Below, one piece after another: positions 17,652-25,095 of a stretch of DNA of 64,000 bases (its first letter is position 1; the number at the start of each line of letters is the position of its first letter). The notes below the pieces were generated by a model. It saw nothing but the letters and a program-made list of their open reading frames with translations. It made no database searches and had not been told where the DNA came from. Location: contig CAUQMS010000012.1 in assembly GCA_963519305.1 (NCBI GenBank), positions 76,727-140,726 on the forward strand, written 5' to 3'. The DNA comes from Ewingella sp963519305. Its GTDB lineage: Bacteria; Pseudomonadota; Gammaproteobacteria; Enterobacterales; Enterobacteriaceae. The position numbers and the translations under genes are program-made.

Positions 17652-18275
17652 GTGGTTTATCTGTGTAAAGAAGATCGTAAAGCCGCCATTTTGCAGGCGG
17701 CGGCGCGCGTGGCGCTGGAGGAAGGTCTGGCGGCGACCACCGTGCGCCGGGTTGCCAGCGAAGCGGACACCGCCGCAGGACAGGTGCATCATCATTTTTC
17801 CAGCGCCGCCGCGCTGCGGGCTGACGCCTACGGGCTGGTGATGCGCAACCTGCAGCAATCGCTGGCGGCCAGCAGCGCTTGTCTGACGCCGCTCGAACGT
17901 ATTCAGCTTTACCTTATCGATGCTAAAGACGAGGAGTACATCCGGGCTATCCGTCTGTGGCGCGAAGCCATGTTATTAACCGAACAGGACGAATTAATGC
18001 GAACTGCTTTCGCCAGTTCGTTGTCTGACTGGCACTACCTCGTGAGGCAGGTGATTGATGACGGTCGCCGGAGCGGGGACTTTGTGACCGGAGAGTGCGC
18101 GGACGACATCGCCTGGCGGCTGATTGGCCTGAGCAGCAGCCTCGACGGTATGGCGCGCCTCGCGTCTCTGGGCCTCACGGATCAGCGGGTGGCGCATAAT
18201 CTTAACCGCGCCATCACTCTCGAGTTACGCCAACCTTCAACGTTTGACGCCTTTCCGGCACAAGGAACCGCCTGA
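17652..18275 (+). CDS. TetR-family repressor, probably of emrE
   Basis: About 207 residues if started at the GTG of VVYLCKEDRKAAIL. In-frame ATGs at 17613 and 17616 are the alternatives and would overlap the likely promoter. The N-terminal HTH is clear (AARVALEEGLAATTVRRVASEADTAAGQVHHHFSSAAALRADAY). The remainder is the helical ligand-binding domain. Its TGA overlaps the ATG of the emrE-type gene by one base, so the two are co-transcribed and translationally coupled. That pairing suggests it senses a cationic drug and controls the pump, like QacR-type regulators. Confidence 0.82.
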   Translation: MVYLCKEDRKAAILQAAARVALEEGLAATTVRRVASEADTAAGQVHHHFSSAAALRADAYGLVMRNLQQSLAASSACLTPLERIQLYLIDAKDEEYIRAIRLWREAMLLTEQDELMRTAFASSLSDWHYLVRQVIDDGRRSGDFVTGECADDIAWRLIGLSSSLDGMARLASLGLTDQRVAHNLNRAITLELRQPSTFDAFPAQGTA

Positions 18276-18610
18276 TGTTCACCACCTATTTGTACCTTAG
18301 TATTGCCATTGTGGCCGAAGTGATCGCCACCAGCAGTCTCAAAAGTTCTGAAGGTTTTACCCGGCTCGGGCCGAGCCTGCTCTGTATCGCCGGTTATGGT
18401 CTGGCCATTTTCCTGCTGTCACTGACGCTGCGCACCTTGCCGACTGGCATCGCGTACGCGATCTGGTCCGGCGTCGGGATTGTGTTGGTGTCGGCGATTG
18501 GCTGGGTGTATTACGGGCAGAAGCTCGACACCCCGGCCATCATCGGTCTGAGCCTGATCATTGCAGGCGTGATTGTGGTGAACGTCTTTTCAAAATCGAT
18601 TGCACATTAA
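18275..18610 (+). CDS. emrE: Small multidrug resistance pump, EmrE-like
   Basis: 111 residues with four membrane helices. The essential glutamate is Glu15 (IVAEVIATSSLKSSEGFTRL), and TGIAYAIWSGVGIVLVS and GQKLDTPAIIGLSLIIAGV match EmrE/QacE. It works as an antiparallel dimer exchanging protons for quaternary ammonium and other lipophilic cations across the inner membrane. It is distinct from the guanidinium exporter at 57868, which belongs to the other SMR subtype. The start is coupled to the upstream tetR stop. Confidence 0.92.
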   Translation: MFTTYLYLSIAIVAEVIATSSLKSSEGFTRLGPSLLCIAGYGLAIFLLSLTLRTLPTGIAYAIWSGVGIVLVSAIGWVYYGQKLDTPAIIGLSLIIAGVIVVNVFSKSIAH

Positions 18611-18689
18611 GTCGCGGGGCGGGTGGCCACAATTTTCGCGCTAGCGGCGCGGATCCCCGCTTAATCATCAGGACAGTCTGGAGTTCATT

Positions 18690-19556
18690 TTGTACAACAT
18701 AGATAAACCCGATTTTCATGACGAGCTCATCAAGGAGCTGTTGTACTGGATTGAAGTGAATCTGAACGATCGTCTGACTATGGAAAGTGCGTCAAAGAAA
18801 ACCGGTTATTCGCCGTGGTATCTGCAGCGGTTGTTCAAGAGTAAAACGGGTTATGCTTTGGGCAAATATATCCGCGACCGTCGCCTGACGATGGCGGCAA
18901 TTGCCCTGCGCCTGACTAATATGCCGATCCTGGATATCTCGCTTTATTACTCTTACGACTCGCAACAAACCTTTACGCGGTCGTTCAAAAAGAACTTTGC
19001 TGAGACGCCAGCGGTGTTTCGCCGTAACCGTGAATGGAACATGGGAGGGGTAACAGCTCCCTTGCTGCTGGATGATTTTCCCCAGCCGGCCTATGAAATT
19101 GTTGAGTTGCCGGAGATGGCGTTTGTCGGCCAGACCACGCGGCATACCTATCCTATTGAAGAGTTATTTAACCCGAAAAACCACGTTCACCGCGACGCAC
19201 TGCATAGCTACCTGAAAGAGCCAGAGTCGTTGCAGGGGGAAGTGTGGGGGCTGTCGGATTGTGGCCCCGGCGAGGAGAAAACCTCGGTCATGGAAATGGT
19301 CTATACCGTGGGGCGCGAAAAAGGGGTGGGGCATCACGATGATCAGCCCGCCACATTGACCGTTCCGGCCGGGCGTTACCTGAAGATCGACTATCCGCAC
19401 GAACTCGGGCGTCTGAACAACTACATTCTTTATGTCTACTCGGTGTTTTTACCGACGCTGGGTCTGCAGTTTCGCATCAGCCATGACCTGGAAAAATATT
19501 CGCAGGTCACGGCGCGTAACGGCATTACCTGCGAATATTATATTCCGGTGGTGTGA
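18690..19556 (+). CDS. AraC-family regulator, Rob-like, with GyrI-type effector domain
   Basis: 288 residues, TTG start with GGAG 7 bases upstream. Residues about 8-110 form the double HTH of the MarA/SoxS/Rob class (LIKELLYWIEVNLNDRLTMESASKKTGYSPWYLQRLFKSKTGYALGKYIRDRRL...SFKKNFAETPAVFRR). Residues about 125-288 are a GyrI/SOUL-like small-molecule-binding domain, the layout of Rob. It follows emrE but has its own leader, so operon membership is doubtful. Likely targets are stress and efflux genes; this is family knowledge, not read from sequence. Confidence 0.87.
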   Translation: MYNIDKPDFHDELIKELLYWIEVNLNDRLTMESASKKTGYSPWYLQRLFKSKTGYALGKYIRDRRLTMAAIALRLTNMPILDISLYYSYDSQQTFTRSFKKNFAETPAVFRRNREWNMGGVTAPLLLDDFPQPAYEIVELPEMAFVGQTTRHTYPIEELFNPKNHVHRDALHSYLKEPESLQGEVWGLSDCGPGEEKTSVMEMVYTVGREKGVGHHDDQPATLTVPAGRYLKIDYPHELGRLNNYILYVYSVFLPTLGLQFRISHDLEKYSQVTARNGITCEYYIPVV

Positions 19557-19628
19557 GGGCCGTTATTTCATCACGGCCTTTATCAGGCGTTGTGCGCCCG
19601 TCGTGGCAGGCAGCACTATCGCGTTAAC

Positions 19629-20408
19629 TCAGTTAAATACCATACCACCGTCGATCAGCAGCGACTGACCGGTCATGTAATCGGAATCAGGCCCGGCGAG
19701 GTAGGAGACGCAACCCGCCACATCCTCCGGCTCGGAGAGACGTTTCAGGGTGATGTTTTTGGCAAATTCAGCCGTGCCGTAACCGACCGGTTTACCGGCG
19801 GCCTGAGAAACCTGACGATCAATCTCTTCCCACATCGGCGTTTTCACAATGCCGGGGCAGTAAGCGTTCACCGTGATGCCAAGCGGGGCCAAATCGCGGG
19901 CCGCGGTTTGTGTCAGGCCGCGCACGGCGAATTTGCTGGAGCTGTAAATTGCCAGTTCCGGGTTACCCACATGCCCGGCCTGCGAGCAGGCATTGATGAT
20001 TTTGCCGCCGTGATTGAGCGATTTAAAGGCTTTGATAGCGGCCTGAATACCCCAGATAACGCCTTTCACGTTGATGTTGTACACGCGGTCCACAATCTCC
20101 GGCGTGATGTCTTCAATCAGCGTGGTCGGCGCAATACCTGCGTTATTGACGATCACGTCAAATCCGCCCAGCTGGTTTTTCGCCGCGTCGACCGCAGCAA
20201 AGACCTGATCGCGGTCTGAGACATCGGCCAGTTGCGCGATAGCCCGGCCGCCAGCCTGGTTAATCTCCTGTGCCACGCTGTTGGCAGTTTCTGCGTTAAA
20301 ATCCACTACCGCTACGGCGAAACCGTCTTTTGCCAGTCTCAGCGCAATAGCTCTGCCGATCCCTTGTCCTGCACCTGTTACTAATGCCACTTTTCCATGA
20401 TCAGACAT
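19629..20408 (-). CDS. budC: meso-2,3-butanediol dehydrogenase / diacetyl reductase
   Basis: 259 residues from the ATG opening MSDHGKVALVTG, preceded by GAGAGGATAA. It is a short-chain dehydrogenase with the GAGQGIG NAD-binding motif, NNAG, catalytic Ser in NACSQAG and YxxxK as YSSSK. It matches Klebsiella BudC along its length (NINVKGVIWGIQAA, ARDLAPLGITVNAYCPGIVKTPMWEEIDRQVS, SDYMTGQSLLIDGGMVFN). It interconverts acetoin and 2,3-butanediol, or reduces diacetyl, with NAD(H). It stands alone, without budAB, and divergent from luxI. In Serratia, butanediol fermentation is quorum-regulated, so the neighbourhood is suggestive. Confidence 0.94.
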   Translation of the reverse strand: MSDHGKVALVTGAGQGIGRAIALRLAKDGFAVAVVDFNAETANSVAQEINQAGGRAIAQLADVSDRDQVFAAVDAAKNQLGGFDVIVNNAGIAPTTLIEDITPEIVDRVYNINVKGVIWGIQAAIKAFKSLNHGGKIINACSQAGHVGNPELAIYSSSKFAVRGLTQTAARDLAPLGITVNAYCPGIVKTPMWEEIDRQVSQAAGKPVGYGTAEFAKNITLKRLSEPEDVAGCVSYLAGPDSDYMTGQSLLIDGGMVFN

Positions 20409-20848
20409 ACTGCTTATCCTCTCTGTATGAGTTTCAGGGGGTTCCCGCAAACAGGCGGATCTCTGACCCGCTGAATGCTGCCGGGAAGCTAAGATTATTC
20501 TTACCCCCCTAAAGGAGTAGGCGCAAATGTTAGCCACGGGAAGTAATTGTTTTGAAAAGGCGCGAAGGGGAAAAGTGTAAAGCTGAGCGTGCAGTCACGG
20601 TGCAGAAGGAAAAATGCCCGTTTGGCTTTAAACCCATAACATTACTGTGGTTAAATATGTCGCAACCTGGTCCGTTTGTGGCGGGCGAGAATCTAACAAA
20701 CGCCGCGCTGGTAATATCAGAACGGGCTGTGACTGAAAAGCGTGACGTGAAAGAAATATGCCTTCGCGCACCCAAATAGTTTACTTTCGTGATGATGAAA
20801 TTTAATTCACTATATACCTCCCAAGACATATTAAAATCAGGAACGAAA
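20409..20848 (+). promoter_or_regulatory. 440-bp budC-luxI intergenic region
   Basis: No supported gene. Divergent promoters must lie here. I looked for a lux box before luxI and found no 20-bp dyad of the ACCTG/CAGGT or CTGTACT/AGTGCAG type. The last 70 bp are AT-rich and end in AGGAACGAAA before the luxI ATG. Confidence 0.35.
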
Positions 20849-21499
20849 ATGTTAGAAATTTTCGATGTCAGCCACAGCGAGCTTACTGGCATAAGGTCTG
20901 AGGACCTGTACAAACTGAGAAAGAAAACCTTTAAAGATCGCCTGAATTGGGCGGTTAAGTGCAGCAATGACATGGAATTCGACGAGTACGATAATAAAGA
21001 TACGCGCTATCTGCTGGGTATTTATGATGACCAGCTGATTTGCAGCGTCCGTTTTATCGACTTGCACCTGCCTAATATGATCACCCACACTTTCCATGCG
21101 CTATTTGATGACGTGGAGCTTCCAGCAGGGCGCTACATTGAATCGAGCCGTTTTTTTGTCGATAAAGCCCGTGCCAAATCGCTGCTGGGCAGTCGTTATC
21201 CGATAAGCTATGTGCTCTTTCTGTCGACGATTAATTACTCCCGCCATTATGCCCATACGGGAATTTATACGATCGTCAGCCGTGCCATGCTGACTATCAT
21301 CAGGCGAACAGGATGGGACGTTGAGGTGGTCAAAGAAGCATACGTCAGCGAAAAAGAGCGTATCTATCTGCTGCGTTTGGGGACGGAACAGGAAGACCAG
21401 GCGAACATGGCCCGGCCTATTGAGGAGTTCCTGGAGGGGTCTGGCGCGGATTTGCGCGCCTGGCCAATGTCATTGCCCGCTATGACAGAACGGGCTTAA
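20849..21499 (+). CDS. N-acyl-homoserine-lactone synthase (EsaI/YenI/SwrI group)
   Basis: 216 residues from the ATG opening MLEIFDVSHSEL, which has an AGGA Shine-Dalgarno; an upstream frame extension has no support. Invariant LuxI residues sit at the expected positions: Arg24, Phe28, Trp34, Asp45, Asp48, and the ESSRFFVDKAR block. It makes an acyl-homoserine lactone from S-adenosylmethionine and acyl-ACP in the cytoplasm. The acyl chain is not predictable with confidence. It converges on luxR with a 20-bp overlap of the 3' ends, a hallmark of the EsaI/EsaR, ExpI/ExpR and YpsI/YpsR loci. Confidence 0.95.
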   Translation: MLEIFDVSHSELTGIRSEDLYKLRKKTFKDRLNWAVKCSNDMEFDEYDNKDTRYLLGIYDDQLICSVRFIDLHLPNMITHTFHALFDDVELPAGRYIESSRFFVDKARAKSLLGSRYPISYVLFLSTINYSRHYAHTGIYTIVSRAMLTIIRRTGWDVEVVKEAYVSEKERIYLLRLGTEQEDQANMARPIEEFLEGSGADLRAWPMSLPAMTERA

Positions 21500-22223
21500 T
21501 CAGTTCAAGTTCAACGCCAAGCCTGATTGCCTGTTTGGCGTTAATCACTCCCAGCTTTTTCACCACGTTTCCCATGTGGTATTTCACCGTTCTGGTGGTA
21601 ATACCCGTGATCAGTGCTACCTCCTGATAGGTTTTCCCCATACTGGCCCAGTGCAGGACCTCATTCTCGCGCGGCGATAAAATGGTTTTGCCTGCGGTAA
21701 TAATGCCCATTCGTGCTGAAACGCCTGGCGCGTTCTGGTTAAGCATCAGCATTTTTTCATGGGCTTCAATCAACAGCATTTGTAGCTTGTCGAGGTCACG
21801 GGCGACGTTGGCTTCCAGCGTTTTCTCAGCATGGTTGTCCATCATCAGCGACAGCATCGCCAGATTATTCAACGGGTCGTGGACCACAAAGGTGAATCCA
21901 TTGACGATGTTATGCTTTTTGGACAGTGAGAAGAGTTTGGATGATTTGAGGTCAGACAGGACGGTGATATTTTCATCCCATGAGAAAGGCGAACAGCGTC
22001 TGAAGGCCGTCAGTACGACGGGGTCAATATGCTGGTAATTATTCCCGACATAGAGATCAATCCATTCATTCGGATAACTGGAAATAATAAAAATATCAGC
22101 CGGATTCTTTTTATTGATGACCATATAGGTATATTTGGGGCTGCCATAGACCTCAAGCTTCCTGTTGATATAATCGCGGAGCGTTTCTATTTTTTTGTCA
22201 TCATTTTTCAAACCAGAAAACAT
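21480..22223 (-). CDS. LuxR-type quorum-sensing regulator (EsaR/YenR group)
   Basis: 247 residues. The autoinducer-binding domain (about 1-165) has the conserved Trp54, Tyr58, Asp67, Pro68 and Trp82 in PNEWIDLYVGNNYQHIDPVV...FSW. The LuxR HTH is at about 180-240 (LSPRENEVLHWASMGKTYQEVALITGITTRTVKYHMGNVVKKLGVINAKQAIRLGVEL). Members of the convergent EsaR-like clade bind DNA without ligand and are released by acyl-homoserine lactone. A clade-type lux box lies 57 bp upstream of the start, which supports autorepression. Shine-Dalgarno GGGAG. Confidence 0.94.
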   Translation of the reverse strand: MFSGLKNDDKKIETLRDYINRKLEVYGSPKYTYMVINKKNPADIFIISSYPNEWIDLYVGNNYQHIDPVVLTAFRRCSPFSWDENITVLSDLKSSKLFSLSKKHNIVNGFTFVVHDPLNNLAMLSLMMDNHAEKTLEANVARDLDKLQMLLIEAHEKMLMLNQNAPGVSARMGIITAGKTILSPRENEVLHWASMGKTYQEVALITGITTRTVKYHMGNVVKKLGVINAKQAIRLGVELELIKPVLS

Positions 22224-22279
22224 TCGCCGTCTCCCAACGCCAACCGCTGCGTCCTTTTACGTCCAAAAGTACAGTGCCT

Positions 22280-22299
22280 GATTGCACCTTAGTACAACT
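22280..22299 (-). promoter_or_regulatory. lux box (EsaR-type) upstream of luxR
   Basis: Read on the minus strand, the core TGTACTA-AGG-TGCA matches the esaR box I remember (TGTACTA-TAG-TGCA) at every position except within the three central bases. It lies 57-76 bp upstream of the luxR start codon, over the likely promoter. A partly overlapping dyad GTGC-CTGATT-GCAC spans 22274-22287. Confidence 0.7.
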
Positions 22300-22351
22300 A
22301 CCGGACTGTGAAAGCATCCGTATAATATTAAAAACAGTAACATATTAGCAA

Positions 22352-22375
22352 AAAACCTGCCCCTCTGGGTCAGGT
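22352..22375 (-). terminator. Minus-strand terminator between lysR and luxR
   Basis: On the minus strand, the stem ACCTG-A-CCC / GGG-G-CAGGT with an AGA loop is followed by TTTTTT. It would stop transcription coming from the LysR gene at 22626 (about 250 nt away) before luxR. Confidence 0.65.
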
Positions 22376-22426
22376 GGCTACATTAGCCAACACCAGGGAA
22401 ATACCCGCGTTAATAGTAAAAAAATG

Positions 22427-22467
22427 CTACAGAAGTGCATTTGCTTACGCAAGTGCAACTTCTGTAG
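22427..22467. repeat. 41-bp imperfect inverted repeat
   Basis: CTACAGAAGT (22427-22436) pairs perfectly with ACTTCTGTAG (22458-22467). The interior adds GCA and TTGC/GCAA pairings around a TTAC loop. No T tract follows on either strand, so it is not an ordinary terminator. It lies in the 400-bp gap between luxR and lysR, which I find otherwise empty of genes. Confidence 0.7.
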
Positions 22468-22625
22468 TGACAATCAGCTTCACTCCTTTGCTTTCCGGCA
22501 TTCTCCAGACAGTTCTCCTTTATTTATTAATCAGCCAGTCTGTGATTATCCGCTCAGAAAATAAACGCCGCTCCTTATTTATCCCTTCATTTTATCCGTC
22601 ATCGGATCCGTCATTTTTCTTACTG

Positions 22626-23507
22626 TCAGGGTAGGGTAAATGTTTTCACTTTGGCGACCATCAGGTGGTGTAATAGTTGTATGGCCTCGTTGTCGGGATG
22701 ACTTCTTTGCAGTACCGAGATGCCTAACCGGCCGGGGGAAGGCAGGCTGTCAGTGACCTGTAACGTGGGGGGCAACCCTATCCGGGTGCGTACTGTGACG
22801 CCAAGCCCCGCCTGTACACCGGCCCAGATACCGCTCAGGCTGTGGCAGGTAAAGGCAATGCGCCAGGGAAGTCCGGCCTGATCCAGCGCCGATATGGCGC
22901 GGGAACGCAGTAAACAGGGGGCATCGAACATCACCAGCGGCAGCGGCTCGCCGCGCATCTGAAACGAGGAGATCTCCCGGCTCTCGTGATGGATCCATTC
23001 CAGCTGACACTGGCCGATAAGCTGGCTGCCAGGCACGTCCTGCTCCGGTTGCCACAGCAGCGCCAGATCCAGCTTTTTCTGCGCCATGCCGTTTAGCAGC
23101 GCCTGATTCCGGTCGACCTGAGCCGAGAGGCGCAATCCCGGATGCTGCTGACTAAACTTGCCGAGGATCTCCGGCATTATGGACTCGCCAAAATCTTCCT
23201 GCATCCCGAGCCGGACTTCACCCTGAAGTAATTCGCCTTTGATGGCCCGCTGAGCTTCGTCATTAAGCGCCAGCAGGCGGCGGGCGTAGCTTATCAATAT
23301 CTCACCGCCGGGGGTCAGCACTAAGTGGCGGCCGCTTTTTACCACCAGCGTTGCGCCACACTGCTGCTCAAGTTTTTTTAGCTGGGCACTGACCGCCGAG
23401 GTTGACCGGCACAGGCGTTGCGCCGCCAGAGCGAAGCTGCCTGACTCAATGCCCATGACAAAACTGCGCAGTGCATCGGTGTCGAGAGAGATCGGAAGTT
23501 TATCCAT
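22626..23507 (-). CDS. LysR-family regulator divergent from the CMD/tautomerase operon
   Basis: 293 residues from the ATG opening MDKLPISLDTDALRSF; AGGATGATA just before it is a good Shine-Dalgarno. The HTH is at about 10-60 (SFVMGIESGSFALAAQRLCRSTSAVSAQLKKLEQQ), then the periplasmic-binding-like effector domain (EVRLGMQEDFGESIMPEILGKFSQQHPGLRLSAQV). It is divergent, with about 100 bp between start codons, from the gene pair at 23606-24300, which it probably regulates. The inducer is unknown. Confidence 0.88.
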   Translation of the reverse strand: MDKLPISLDTDALRSFVMGIESGSFALAAQRLCRSTSAVSAQLKKLEQQCGATLVVKSGRHLVLTPGGEILISYARRLLALNDEAQRAIKGELLQGEVRLGMQEDFGESIMPEILGKFSQQHPGLRLSAQVDRNQALLNGMAQKKLDLALLWQPEQDVPGSQLIGQCQLEWIHHESREISSFQMRGEPLPLVMFDAPCLLRSRAISALDQAGLPWRIAFTCHSLSGIWAGVQAGLGVTVRTRIGLPPTLQVTDSLPSPGRLGISVLQRSHPDNEAIQLLHHLMVAKVKTFTLP

Positions 23508-23605
23508 TATCATCCTAATATTCGGGATTATTGGTTGTGAATATTTTGATTTTCCGCATCGTAGCATTACACCAGAATAGTTGCTCCCCCACTGGAGAAA
23601 ATACT

Positions 23606-23914
23606 ATGTCTGCTTCCCTTGATCGTGACTCCCTTGCCCTGATTGCGCCCAAACTTGCCCAACTGACTCAGGAAGTGTTGTTTGGTGATATCTGGGGGCG
23701 CACCGAACTCTCCCCGCGAGAGCGCAGCCTGATCACCCTCGCAGCCCTGACGGCGCTGGGCCGCGTGCAGCAGCTTCCCTGGCATATCGGTTTTGCCAGA
23801 CAAAACGGATTAACGACGGTGGAAATCACCGAAGTGTTCACGCATCTGGCTTTTTATGCGGGCTGGCCTGCGGCTGTTTCCGCCATTGGCTGTCTGGGCG
23901 AGGGAGAACTCTGA
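23606..23914 (+). CDS. Carboxymuconolactone decarboxylase family protein
   Basis: 102 residues from the ATG opening MSASLDRDSLALIAPK (AGAAAATACT upstream). The CMD fold signature is present: SPRERSLITLAALTALGRVQQLPWHIGFARQNGLTTVEITEVFTHLAFYAGWPAA. The AhpD-type CxxC is absent (LPWH in its place), so a peroxidase role is unlikely; it resembles the small YurZ-type members. Its TGA overlaps the ATG of the tautomerase gene by one base, so they are translationally coupled. The substrate is unknown. Confidence 0.85.
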   Translation: MSASLDRDSLALIAPKLAQLTQEVLFGDIWGRTELSPRERSLITLAALTALGRVQQLPWHIGFARQNGLTTVEITEVFTHLAFYAGWPAAVSAIGCLGEGEL

Positions 23915-24300
23915 TGCCGCTGACCCGAATTACCCTGCGTCAGGGATACAGTGACGCGGTATTAGGCCAAATATCAGACCTGTTGCATCAGACGCTGGTC
24001 GGCGAATTCGCGGTACCGCCGGATGACCGCTTTCAAATCATCGAGACCCTGCCCGACGCACAGCGTAGCTTTGACCGCCACTATCTGAGCGGGACGCGTA
24101 GCGAGGATTTTATGCTGTTCCATATTGTGGCGGGCAAGCCACGGACTTCGCAGCAGAAGCAAAATTTCTACCACGTACTTAGCGAACGGCTGCATACCTT
24201 GCTGGGCATTCATCCCGACGATGTGATGGTGGTGATTCAATTTAACAGCGCTGAAGAGTGGAGTTTCAGCCGCGGGGAGATGTACAGGCCGGGCGGGTAA
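23914..24300 (+). CDS. Tautomerase-superfamily protein
   Basis: 128 residues. It begins Met-Pro, so processing would expose the catalytic Pro1 of the 4-oxalocrotonate tautomerase superfamily. Length and the repeated beta-alpha-beta pattern (PLTRITLRQGYSDAVLGQISDLLHQTLVGEF ... FMLFHIVAGKPRTSQQKQNFYHVLSERLHTLLGIHPDDVMVVIQFNSAEEWSFSRGEMY) fit the fused-subunit group of about 130 residues. It is coupled to the CMD-type gene upstream and under the divergent LysR. The pair looks like a small catabolic or detoxifying module; the substrate is not predictable. Confidence 0.85.
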   Translation: MPLTRITLRQGYSDAVLGQISDLLHQTLVGEFAVPPDDRFQIIETLPDAQRSFDRHYLSGTRSEDFMLFHIVAGKPRTSQQKQNFYHVLSERLHTLLGIHPDDVMVVIQFNSAEEWSFSRGEMYRPGG

Positions 24301-24397
24301 GGTCAGCCGCAATAAAAGCATCTCGCTGCCAGCCACCATTGGACGCTAAAGCCGCTTTCCATTAGGGTGATAAAAGAACAGCGAAGGAGACGCTTTA

Positions 24398-25048
24398 ATG
24401 AATGATTTTAATCAGAATGGCCCTGCGCCTGAAAATTCGCACCCTATGGAGGGTTTCCCTCAGGTTTGTTTCATCAAAAACACGGTAAATAACCCGAACA
24501 TTATTATCGGGGACTATACCTATTACGACGATCCCGATGGTTCAGAAAACTTCGAGCGCAACGTGCTGTACCACTTTCCGTTTATCGGCGACAAGCTGGT
24601 GATTGGTAAATTCTGTGCGCTGGCCCGTGGCGTGAAATTCATCATGAACGGGGCCAACCATAAGATGTCCGGCGTCTCGACCTATCCGTTTTGGATCTTC
24701 GGTAACGGCTGGGAAAAATCATTACCGCCGATGGAAGAGTTGCCCTACAAAGGCGACACGGTGGTGGGTAACGATGTGTGGATTGGCTACGACGTCCTGA
24801 TCATGCCCGGCGTGAAAATCGGCAACGGGGCAATCATCTCTTCGCGCTCAGTAGTGACTGCCGACGTTGCGGCGTACAGCGTCGTTGGGGGAAATCCAGC
24901 GAAACTGATTAAAAACCGTTTCGCCCCGGACGCTGTCGGCCGTCTGGAAAGCATCGCCTGGTGGGACTGGCCGGTGGAGCGCATCACCCGCCATATGGCG
25001 TTGATTGTTTCGGGCGATGTTGAGGCGCTTGAGCAGGCGGCTGAATAA
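24398..25048 (+). CDS. Vat/xenobiotic O-acetyltransferase (streptogramin-A type)
   Basis: 216 residues of left-handed beta-helix. The pattern follows Vat proteins: NPNIIIGDYTYYDDPDGSENFERNVLYHFPFIGDKLVIGKFCALARGVKFIMNGANHKMSGVSTYPF, with the catalytic His in GANHKM, then VVGNDVWIGYDVLIMPGVKIGNGAIISSRSVVTADVAAYSVVGGNPAKLIKNRF. Enzymes of this group acetylate streptogramin A or chloramphenicol, but many chromosomal members have unknown substrates. The start has AAGGAGACGC upstream. A clear terminator follows. Confidence 0.88.
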   Translation: MNDFNQNGPAPENSHPMEGFPQVCFIKNTVNNPNIIIGDYTYYDDPDGSENFERNVLYHFPFIGDKLVIGKFCALARGVKFIMNGANHKMSGVSTYPFWIFGNGWEKSLPPMEELPYKGDTVVGNDVWIGYDVLIMPGVKIGNGAIISSRSVVTADVAAYSVVGGNPAKLIKNRFAPDAVGRLESIAWWDWPVERITRHMALIVSGDVEALEQAAE

Positions 25049-25055
25049 GCCTAAG

Positions 25056-25081
25056 ACGCCCCGTTGCAGGGGCGTTCTTTT
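25056..25081 (+). terminator. Terminator after the Vat-like gene
   Basis: The stem ACGCCCC/GGGGCGT (25056-25062 with 25069-25075), loop GTTGCA, is followed by TCTTTT. It sits between convergent genes. Confidence 0.7.
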
Positions 25082-25095
25082 CCCTGTTAGCGCAA

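Noticed and set aside
18275..18610. Guanidine riboswitch before the emrE-type gene
   Set aside because: The gene overlaps the upstream tetR stop, so there is no leader, and no ACGR hairpin pair is present in the operon leader.
19590..20219. Plus-strand frame of 209 codons
   Set aside because: It is antisense to the budC gene, which matches known BudC along its whole length.
20552..20779. Plus-strand frame of 75 codons before luxI
   Set aside because: No Shine-Dalgarno, no recognisable sequence, and it occupies the expected promoter region.
20409..20848. lux box before luxI
   Set aside because: No 20-bp dyad of the expected type was found on either strand.
22374..22634. Plus-strand frame of 86 codons between luxR and lysR
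   Set aside because: It covers a terminator and a long hairpin, has unusual composition and no Shine-Dalgarno.
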